Shown here one piece after another: positions 1-5,532 of a stretch of DNA of 5,532 nt. The notes under the pieces were generated by a model that was not told the origin of the DNA, searched no databases, and saw nothing but the letters and a program-made list of their open reading frames with translations. The position numbers and the translations under genes are program-made. The stretch comes from Bacteroidota bacterium (GTDB lineage Bacteria > Bacteroidota > Bacteroidia > NS11-12g > UBA9320): positions 1-5,532 of the forward strand of contig DNBZ01000317.1 in assembly GCA_003484585.1 (NCBI GenBank). The letters run 5' to 3'. Position 1 is the stretch's first letter, and every line of letters begins with the position of its first letter.

Positions 1-21
1 TAGCCAACTCTTGTACTACGA

Positions 22-186
22 GACCCATAGGGTTCTTACATTTATAACATCTTCAATCTCGTCGATAGATGCGACCCCAAAGGGGTCGTATCAAATTCAC
101 ATCATCAAATGCTAGTAATATCTTATCCCGAAGGGATAAATTGCCCGTTAATAAAATTCATTCTCGATCTTTTTACTGAAGTAATT
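22..186. repeat. Array unit 1 (hairpins A-B-C)
   Basis: The first triplet has A at 22-35, B at 72-88 (loop AAA instead of AGA) and C at 123-139 (a perfect 7-bp stem). Its A hairpin is degenerate: only ACCC/GGGT pairs, followed by a G-T wobble. Homology to the other units begins essentially at this hairpin, because the 20 bases to its left do not match the linker found before the other A hairpins. From there to about 186 the unit matches 673-832, including the C module, apart from a 5-base insertion near 145-150 (CGTTA). Confidence 0.85.
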
Positions 187-400
187 TTACAACTCCGCAT
201 ATGGATAAATATTCTTTTATTTAACACAATATTGACCGCAACTGAACCCATAGGGTTCTTATATGTTTAACATCTTCAATCTCGTCGATAGATGCGACCC
301 CAGAGGGGTCGAATATTCGTCGAAACATAAATACCTATAAGGATTTCATCCCGTTGGGATGCACAACAAACATTACACTAGAGCTCTATTCATAAAAATT
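187..400. repeat. Array unit 2 (hairpins A-B-D), first 214-bp tandem copy
   Basis: This unit is a 57-bp AT-rich linker, then hairpin A (244-258), B (295-311) and D (347-361). It repeats directly at 401-614 with a constant offset of 214 bp, no indels and, by eye, about nine substitutions (roughly 96% identity). The D module also contains the perfect 10-bp palindrome TAGAGCTCTA (379-388). In this copy alone, the bases after hairpin B form CGAATATTCG (310-319), which is self-complementary. Confidence 0.88.
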
Positions 401-614
401 TCACAACTCAGCATATGGATAATTATTCTTTTATTTAACACAATATTGACCGCAACTGAACCCATAGGGTTCTTACATGTATAACATCTTCAATCTCCAC
501 GATAGATGCGACCCCAGAGGGGTCGTATATTCGTCGAAACATAAATACCTATAAGGATTTCATCCCGTTGGGATGCTCAACAAACATTACACTAGAGCTC
601 TATTCATAAAAATT
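401..614. repeat. Array unit 3 (hairpins A-B-D), second 214-bp tandem copy
   Basis: This is the direct repeat of the preceding 214 bp, with hairpins A at 458-472, B at 509-525 and D at 561-575, and the palindrome TAGAGCTCTA at 593-602. All hairpin stems and loops are identical to the previous copy. The substitutions fall in linkers, for example GT to CA near 499-500 and A to T near 527. Conservation of the hairpins over the spacers suggests selection on the hairpins, although the sample is small. Confidence 0.88.
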
Positions 615-832
615 TCACGACTCAGCATATGGATAAATATTCTTTTATTTAACACAATATTGACCGCAACTGAACCCATTGGGTTCTTATATGTTTAACA
701 TCTTCAATCTCGTCGATAGATGCGACCCCAGAGGGGTCGTATCAAATTCACATCATCAAATGCTAGTAATATCTTATCCCGAAGAGATAAATTGCCATAA
801 AATTCATTCTCGATCTTTTTACTGAAGTAATT
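615..832. repeat. Array unit 4 (hairpins A-B-C), transposase-proximal
   Basis: The left part (615 to about 740) continues the 214-bp register of the previous unit: the same linker, hairpin A (672-686, loop ATT instead of ATA) and hairpin B (723-739). After B it switches to the C module of the first unit: about 741-832 matches 90-186 with a 5-base deletion. Hairpin C (774-790) has one arm mismatch, GAGATAA in place of GGGATAA. The unit is thus a mosaic of two alternative tails. It ends about 30 bp upstream of the transposase ATG. Confidence 0.85.
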
Positions 833-861
833 TCATAAATATCCCATACTTTTGAAATACT

Positions 862-1326
862 ATGGCCTCTAGTACTTTCTCCCAAATTTACATTCAAATT
901 GTCTTTGCCGTAAAGGGCAGAAATAGTCTCATACACTCGTCTTGGGAAGCTGAGCTTCATAAATATATCACTGGGATAGTACACAATAAAGGTCAAAAGA
1001 TGCTAGCGATAAATGGGATGCCAGATCATGTACACATACTCATAGGTATGAAACCTTCTTGCAATCTGTCTGACCTAGTTCGCGAAATTAAAAAATCAAG
1101 CAATGTGTTTATTCAAGAAAAAAAATTCTCTCCTCACAAATTTGAATGGCAATCTGGTTTTGGAGCATTTTCATATAGTCACTCAGCATTAGATAATGTG
1201 ATTGCCTATATAGGCAATCAAAAAGAGCATCATAAAAAACACACTTTTAAGAAAGAATACACTCAATTTTTGGAAAGATTTAAAGTGGAGTACAAGAATG
1301 AGTATTTATTTGAATGGATAGATTAA
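862..1326 (+). CDS. tnpA: IS200/IS605-family Y1 (HUH) transposase
   Basis: This 154-aa protein is the expected size for TnpA of IS200/IS605 elements, which cut and join single-stranded DNA at hairpin-marked ends through a 5'-phosphotyrosine intermediate. The metal-binding HUH motif is visible as PDHVHIL (His56, His58). The likely nucleophile is Tyr116 in AYIGNQKEHH. Gln120 sits four residues later, matching the Tyr-x3-Gln arrangement known from the IS608 enzyme, where the Gln is the third metal ligand. The N-terminal strand (YIQIVFAVKGR) and the C-terminal FLERFKVEY...LFEWID block are typical of Bacteroidota members. The frame is intact with no missing active-site residue, so the enzyme could be active. 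No tnpB accompanies it. TACTTTTG at 847-854 fits the Bacteroidota -7 consensus TAnnTTTG, but no good -33 box is seen at the right distance, and the start would be nearly leaderless. The hairpin array immediately upstream makes a RAYT-like role plausible; that part is inference. Confidence 0.93.
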   Translation: MASSTFSQIYIQIVFAVKGRNSLIHSSWEAELHKYITGIVHNKGQKMLAINGMPDHVHILIGMKPSCNLSDLVREIKKSSNVFIQEKKFSPHKFEWQSGFGAFSYSHSALDNVIAYIGNQKEHHKKHTFKKEYTQFLERFKVEYKNEYLFEWID

Positions 1327-1393
1327 GAAACGAAAACATTAACATCTTGGCTTAAAGGCAGCCTCTTCCCCTGTCATGCCAATGCAATAAACT

Positions 1394-1476
1394 AAACTGC
1401 CCCGTCGTTATCAACGCAACTAATCCTCCGATGCCCATCGGATAAACTAGCATCATTCCGGATATTATGGCAGTTT
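1394..1476. repeat. Nested inverted repeat in the tnpA-gldM intergenic region
   Basis: The 262-bp gap between the transposase and gldM has no convincing gene. It contains an outer 8-bp inverted repeat, AAACTGCC (1394-1401) with GGCAGTTT (1469-1476). Almost exactly centred inside is a 7-bp hairpin, TCCGATG-CC-CATCGGA (1427-1442). The right outer arm runs into TTATTTTT, so the structure could act as a weak transcription terminator for tnpA. It could also mark the right side of the mobile element. It lacks the CCC-N3-GGG geometry of the upstream array. Function unknown. Confidence 0.45.
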
Positions 1477-1588
1477 TATTTTTAAATCTTCTTGCCCATA
1501 AAGACTTTAGGTATAGACCTATGGACTGCCTTTTAGATCACATTTTTGATTTACCCAATAAATTAAAAAAAACTGAAACTGAAAAATT

Positions 1589-3181
1589 ATGGCACAAGTA
1601 AAACTACCACCAAGACAACGAATGATTAACATGATGTACATCGTATTAATCGCAATGCTGGCTCTCAATGTAGACAAGCACGTACTCAAAGCTTTTCATC
1701 TGATGGAAAAGAATTTCATAAGCTCGGCAGAGAGTTATGATCAAAAAAACAACCTTCAAATGGCTCGTTTCTTACAACTAGTAGAGAAAGAAGAAGACAA
1801 GGCTACACCCTACTTTGAAGCTGCCAAGGAAGCTCAAGTAGTGAGCAAAGAATTTGACGAATACATAGCAACGCTCAAAACCGAAATAGTAGAGCTATAT
1901 AACGGAAGACTAGACGAGGAAGAAGGTGAAGAAGGTCTTACTTCCCTAAAAACACCAGAAGGAATGGAAAAACACGCTCACTTTTTTATGGTAAAAAATC
2001 AAGGCAAAAAAGCCAAAGAACTCCAGACCAGGATAAACCAAACCAGCACAAAATTGCTGAGCCTTCTGAAACCTGACAAACGCCAACTTTTTGTAAACTC
2101 AGATAAATACGCCCTAGCTAGTCAAGCCAACTTACTAAAAGCTGAAGAACCAAAGAACATAGGCGTAAGCCAAAAATCTTGGGCAAGCATCAACTTAGAA
2201 TACCAGCCTGCAGGTGCTGTGGTGGCCCTCCTTACTCAGTATCAGAATAATGCAAAGGCTCTAGAAGCAGATGTGATAGCTAAGCTAATGGTTGGTATAA
2301 ACCAAAGTGCTCATATTATAGACGGGCTGAATGCTGCTATTATCCCAAAAAGCAACTACGTGATGGAAGGCGAAAACTACGAGGCAGATGTAATGCTAAT
2401 AGCAAGTAGTAGCTCAGCTATCCCTAAAATAACGGCAAACGGAAGTGCAGTTACCAATGTAGATGGTAACGTAGGCAAGATCGTTTTCCGAGCTAGTGGT
2501 ATTGGAGAGAAAATGGTAAAGGGACAAATAGAAGTGGCTAACCCCAAGACAGGCGAGCCAGAATTCTATGCATATCAGCATACCTACCAAGTTTTTAAGC
2601 CTGTAGCTACGGTATCTCCAGATGCTTTAAATCTCATCTATCGCTCGCTTGATAATCCTGTGAGTATATCTGTACCTGGTTTTAGTGCTGCAGACATACG
2701 CGTAACGGCAGACAATGGAGCATCTATAACCGGTAGCAATGGTAAATACAATGTGAAAATGACTGGCAGTGCAAGAAAAATTAACATCTCGGTATTTGCT
2801 AAAGGTCAGAAAATGGGGACCACAGAATTTAGAGTACGAAACATACCAGAACCACGCCCTATGCTAGGGGGTATACGTAATGACTCTAGATTCAAAAGCA
2901 AAGCCGACATCTGTGCACAAGGTACAGTGCTCGCTACACTAGGAGAAGATTTCGCTTACGATCTTCCCTTTAGAGTGACTAGCTTTAGGTTTATATATGC
3001 TCCACGTAGAGGCGATGCGGTGCGTATGTCTACCAGCGGCAATAGACTTACTCCTGCGATGAAAAGGCTAACGTGCAATGCGAAGCAAGGCGACCAATTT
3101 ATAATAGAAAGTATAAAGGCTAAGGATGTGAAATACGGTATAATCCGAAATGTGCCGCCTATGACGATTACTATAAGATAA
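1589..3181 (+). CDS. gldM: GldM-family inner-membrane motor protein of T9SS/gliding
   Basis: This 530-aa protein, close to the family's usual length, matches GldM end to end. With GldL, GldM forms the proton-driven inner-membrane motor of the type IX secretion system; its long periplasmic part reaches toward the GldK/GldN ring. The family opening is visible: KLPPRQRMIN, then one membrane helix at about 12-29 (MYIVLIAMLALNV) and the family's alpha-helical periplasmic domain to about residue 225. Arg9, a conserved charged residue next to the membrane helix in GldM proteins, is present. Residues about 226-415 fit two Ig-like domains. The last domain starts at PEPRPMLGG (420-428) and contains the characteristic block of FRVTSFRF and a late IESIKAKD. 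An acidic stretch, DEEEGEEG, lies at 109-116. The start gives the conserved N-terminus and follows an A-rich leader. It is atypical that gldK, gldL and gldN are not adjacent: a transposase gene lies upstream, and a terminator and an unrelated gene lie downstream. It may be a paralogue or a relocated single copy. Confidence 0.94.
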   Translation: MAQVKLPPRQRMINMMYIVLIAMLALNVDKHVLKAFHLMEKNFISSAESYDQKNNLQMARFLQLVEKEEDKATPYFEAAKEAQVVSKEFDEYIATLKTEIVELYNGRLDEEEGEEGLTSLKTPEGMEKHAHFFMVKNQGKKAKELQTRINQTSTKLLSLLKPDKRQLFVNSDKYALASQANLLKAEEPKNIGVSQKSWASINLEYQPAGAVVALLTQYQNNAKALEADVIAKLMVGINQSAHIIDGLNAAIIPKSNYVMEGENYEADVMLIASSSSAIPKITANGSAVTNVDGNVGKIVFRASGIGEKMVKGQIEVANPKTGEPEFYAYQHTYQVFKPVATVSPDALNLIYRSLDNPVSISVPGFSAADIRVTADNGASITGSNGKYNVKMTGSARKINISVFAKGQKMGTTEFRVRNIPEPRPMLGGIRNDSRFKSKADICAQGTVLATLGEDFAYDLPFRVTSFRFIYAPRRGDAVRMSTSGNRLTPAMKRLTCNAKQGDQFIIESIKAKDVKYGIIRNVPPMTITIR

Positions 3182-3205
3182 AACTGAAAACTAATTCTGT
3201 TAGTC

Positions 3206-3245
3206 ATGCCTTACTGAATATTTTCGGTAAGGCATTTTTAGTTTT
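3206..3245 (+). terminator. Intrinsic terminator after gldM
   Basis: A 13-bp stem (left arm 3206-3218 starting ATGCCTTAC, right arm 3223-3235 ending GTAAGGCAT) has one G-T wobble and a TATT loop. It is followed directly by TTTTTAGTTTTTTT. It begins 25 bp after the gldM stop and should end that transcript, separating gldM from the next gene. Confidence 0.9.
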
Positions 3246-3334
3246 TTTTAAAAGACTAATGGCTTAAACAAACAATCCTTCAGTTGCAAAGACATACTCA
3301 ATCTATGTCCTCCATTCAGTATATTCGTAGCTCA

Positions 3335-5532
3335 ATGATAAAAACACGTTTACTATTCACTCTCAGCACGTTTTGTGCACTATTTATATCCCATTTTACC
3401 GCTGTCGCTCAACAAACCACTTCTTATAAAGAAATGATGGATGATAACTCATTCAATTTTTACGAAGTAGTGGAAGCTGCTAACATTTACTTTGATGAAA
3501 ATAGTAGAGGAAAGGGTAGCGGATGGAAAGGTTTTGAGCGATGGAGAAACGAGAATGAAAGTAAATTTGCTCCTTCTGGCGACAGAAAAAACATTGACTA
3601 CTCTTTTCTATCTACAGCATACATTCAAATATCTGAAGGCCAAGCAAATAAGACTAAAGCGTCTTTTGATGATGGATGGGAAGAGTTAGGTCCTTGGGAT
3701 GCTAATAACGTAACATCTCACTACTCACCTGGCATAGGCAGAGTAGAGACTTTTTGGGTGAACCCCACTAACAGTAACCAAATCTATTTGGGTAGTAGAA
3801 GTGGCGGTTTTTGGAGAACAGCTAATGGAGGAACTACTTGGGAAAATACGACTGATTTTCTGATAGCATCTGGAGTTAGAGCTATTGGTGTAAACCCACA
3901 AAACACCAACGAAGTGCTCATAAATGTGCAACACGGCGGAGATGGCTATACCTACGGAATCTATAAAAGTACAGATGGTGGTGGCACTTGGAGTGAATCA
4001 CAATTTATTGCGGATAATATTGGCTGGGGAGGCTTAGGAGATAATGAGCGTATTTACAAAATCGCGTTTCATCCGACTGTTGCTAATCAAGTGTACATAG
4101 GCACAAGTCGTGGTTTGTATGTATCAAATGACAACTTAGCTACCTGGAATTTAAAATTTAATGGATCTACTACTGATGTAGCTTTTCATCCTACAAATGA
4201 TCAAATTATTTACGCATTTAGAAATTCAGGAACTGACAGAGACCTACTTAAAAAATCAACAGATGGCGGCTCTAGCTTTACTAACGCAGGCACTTTTGCC
4301 AGTAACAGCCAAAGACAAGTTCACCTATCTATATGCAAAACTGCACCTACTCATATATACGCGGCCTCTACAAGTGGAGTATATAAATCTACAGACGAGG
4401 GAAATACGTTTAACTATCTGTCGAACCCTGATGAGTCTGGACTTGCATTTGCCGTGTCTGATATAGATACCAATAACATGGTTTATGGTTATGTAGACTT
4501 ACATAATTCTACCAACAACGGGGATACTTTCACCAAAAGGACAGCATGGTCCAACCAAAACGAAGCTTACATACATGCAGATTTGCGTATTGCAGCATGT
4601 GTAAACGGGACATTCTACGTGGGCACCGATGGCTATTTAGCTAAGAGCTCTGATAATGGAGTTACATGGACTAGACTAAATGACGGAACAGCAATTAGAG
4701 AGTTTTATGCAGTAGGTACTAGCCAAGGAAATTACGATGTACATATGGCTGGTTCACAAGACAATGGGACTAGTATACTAGCACCTGACGGATGGATAGA
4801 GTGGAATGGCGGTGATGGTATGGAAGCACTTGTACATGCACTAAACCCGAATTGGATGATAGGCAGCTGGCAGTATGGAAGTAGAAACTACACAAGAGAC
4901 GGCGGACAAAGCAGACCAGGCACAGGAAATCCGAACAGAGGATCTGGAAATGCGGCTTGGGAAGCTCCTTTTTTGCAAAACCCTATGGATCAAATGCAGG
5001 TACTTCACTTTAGTGATAGTGTCTTTGTAGGCAATCGATTTGGGAGAGACTGGAGTTATAAGGCAGATCCTAACATAGGTGTGCTAGGAGAGGCCGCTAT
5101 AGCAGATACAGACTCTAATACTATGATAGTTTGCCGTGGCAGTGCTATTCGTCTTACGACTGATGGCGGTGCATCATGGGACGACATTTCTGGTAATCTG
5201 CCTAATTATACTTTTACAGACGTAGCGTTTGACCCAAGGGATGAAAACACTATTATAGTAACATACAATCGCTATCAAAAAGATTCTAGAAAGGTTTATA
5301 TAACCTATGATCAAGGAGTAACTTGGGAAAACATAACGTATAACTTGGAAGCAATGCCACTACGTACAGTAGTAATGGACCACAGTGACTCTAGCTACAT
5401 ATATGTAGGCGGAGAAATTGGGGTGTATTACAAAAGTAAGAACGCAACTACGTGGACTAAATATGATAACAACCTACCTAATGTGACGGTAAAAGATCTA
5501 GAAATACACTGGGGTAGTAACAGACTAAGAGC
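3335..5532 (+). CDS. Secreted VPS10/sortilin-like Asp-box (BNR) protein, 3' end outside window
   Basis: One frame stays open from the ATG to the window edge, giving 732 residues without a stop; the C-terminus is missing. Residues 1-25 form a clear signal peptide: MIKTR, then a hydrophobic core to about 20, then cleavage likely after AVA. A short helical region with the block KGSGWKGFERW (60-70) follows, as in many large exported Bacteroidota proteins. The rest is beta-propeller with Asp boxes (S-x-D-x-G-x-T-W) at 161-169, 211-219, 307-315, 351-359, 391-399, 437-445, 607-615 and 656-664. Weaker ones lie at 263-271 and 699-707, mostly 40-52 residues apart. Such propellers bind proteins or glycans or occur in glycosidases; no catalytic assignment is possible. 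Export by T9SS with a C-terminal sorting domain is expected from the family but not visible. An in-frame ATG at 3305 would add ten residues; 3335 is preferred because it gives the more typical signal peptide. Function and ligand unknown. Confidence 0.9.
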   Translation, partial: MIKTRLLFTLSTFCALFISHFTAVAQQTTSYKEMMDDNSFNFYEVVEAANIYFDENSRGKGSGWKGFERWRNENESKFAPSGDRKNIDYSFLSTAYIQISEGQANKTKASFDDGWEELGPWDANNVTSHYSPGIGRVETFWVNPTNSNQIYLGSRSGGFWRTANGGTTWENTTDFLIASGVRAIGVNPQNTNEVLINVQHGGDGYTYGIYKSTDGGGTWSESQFIADNIGWGGLGDNERIYKIAFHPTVANQVYIGTSRGLYVSNDNLATWNLKFNGSTTDVAFHPTNDQIIYAFRNSGTDRDLLKKSTDGGSSFTNAGTFASNSQRQVHLSICKTAPTHIYAASTSGVYKSTDEGNTFNYLSNPDESGLAFAVSDIDTNNMVYGYVDLHNSTNNGDTFTKRTAWSNQNEAYIHADLRIAACVNGTFYVGTDGYLAKSSDNGVTWTRLNDGTAIREFYAVGTSQGNYDVHMAGSQDNGTSILAPDGWIEWNGGDGMEALVHALNPNWMIGSWQYGSRNYTRDGGQSRPGTGNPNRGSGNAAWEAPFLQNPMDQMQVLHFSDSVFVGNRFGRDWSYKADPNIGVLGEAAIADTDSNTMIVCRGSAIRLTTDGGASWDDISGNLPNYTFTDVAFDPRDENTIIVTYNRYQKDSRKVYITYDQGVTWENITYNLEAMPLRTVVMDHSDSSYIYVGGEIGVYYKSKNATTWTKYDNNLPNVTVKDLEIHWGSNRLR

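Larger units (their letters stand above)
22..832. repeat. REP-like array of 12 CCC-N3-GGG hairpins in four triplets
   Basis: This 811-bp stretch has no credible gene and is built from repeated modules, each carrying a short hairpin with a three-base loop. Type A is GAACCC-ATA-GGGTTC (22-35 degenerate, 244-258, 458-472, 672-686). Type B is CGACCCC-AGA-GGGGTCG (72-88, 295-311, 509-525, 723-739). Type C is TTATCCC-GAA-GGGATAA (123-139, 774-790). Type D is CATCCC-GTT-GGGATG (347-361, 561-575). The order is A-B-C, A-B-D, A-B-D, A-B-C. Loop centres within each triplet are 52 bp (A to B) and 51 bp (B to C or D) apart. Stem sequences differ between types, but the CCC/GGG core and the 3-nt loop are constant. 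The array ends about 30 bp before a Y1 transposase gene. REP/BIME-like substrates of that transposase are the favoured inference; old IS ends accumulated in tandem are the alternative. Confidence 0.88.

Noticed and set aside
22..832. CRISPR array
   Set aside because: Repeats are about 214 bp with repeated, not unique, spacers, and there are no cas genes. The pattern is of hairpin modules.
763..996. Minus-strand frame of 77 aa across the array end and tnpA start
   Set aside because: It lies antisense to a well-supported transposase and starts inside repeat module C; the translation resembles no known family.
1349..1363. Terminator hairpin just after tnpA (GGCT...AGCC)
   Set aside because: Only four base pairs and no T-run follow.
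2956..3207. Minus-strand frame of 83 aa
   Set aside because: It is antisense to the conserved C-terminal domain of GldM and ends inside the coding region.
3284..3327. Bacteroidota-type promoter before the Asp-box gene (TTGC at 3284, TATATTCG at 3320-3327)
   Set aside because: The spacing of about 32 bp is too long for the usual -33/-7 arrangement, and the -7 box has a mismatch.
3492..4466. Short frames at 3492-3689 (+), 3725-3934 (-) and 4197-4466 (+)
   Set aside because: All lie inside the long Asp-box coding frame, which stays open to the window edge with a signal peptide and repeated motifs; these are other-frame shadows.

Overview
The window looks like a chromosomal segment of a member of the Bacteroidota (a gliding or T9SS-bearing lineage such as Flavobacteriia or Cytophagia). 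Three things point there: a full-length GldM-type protein of the type IX secretion/gliding motor, a very long secreted Asp-box protein of the kind that these bacteria export, and an AT-rich sequence with A-rich rather than Shine-Dalgarno-rich gene leaders. All convincing genes lie on the + strand.

Layout: (1) Bases 1-861 carry no credible gene. They hold an ordered array of short perfect or near-perfect hairpins, all with the core CCC-N3-GGG. The twelve hairpins form four triplets (A-B-C, A-B-D, A-B-D, A-B-C). Centres within a triplet are 52 and then 51 bp apart in every triplet, and the middle units repeat with an exact period of 214 bp. (2) Bases 862-1326 encode an intact IS200/IS605-type Y1 (HUH) transposase of 154 aa, starting about 30 bp after the array ends. 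(3) Bases 1327-1588 are intergenic, with a nested inverted repeat. (4) Bases 1589-3181 encode a GldM-family protein, here without gldK, gldL or gldN beside it. (5) A strong intrinsic terminator lies at 3206-3245. (6) From 3335 to the right edge an uninterrupted frame encodes at least 732 aa of a secreted sortilin/VPS10-like Asp-box beta-propeller protein, cut off by the window.

How the parts may fit: the hairpin array plus the Y1 transposase resembles a REP/RAYT-like arrangement, in which a single-strand transposase recognises short hairpins; this is inference. GldM is half of the proton-driven inner-membrane motor that powers T9SS export, and the downstream protein has a signal peptide and the architecture of a typical T9SS cargo. 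Its C-terminal sorting domain would lie outside the window, so the motor-cargo link is contextual and unproven. The terminator between these two genes argues that they are transcribed separately.
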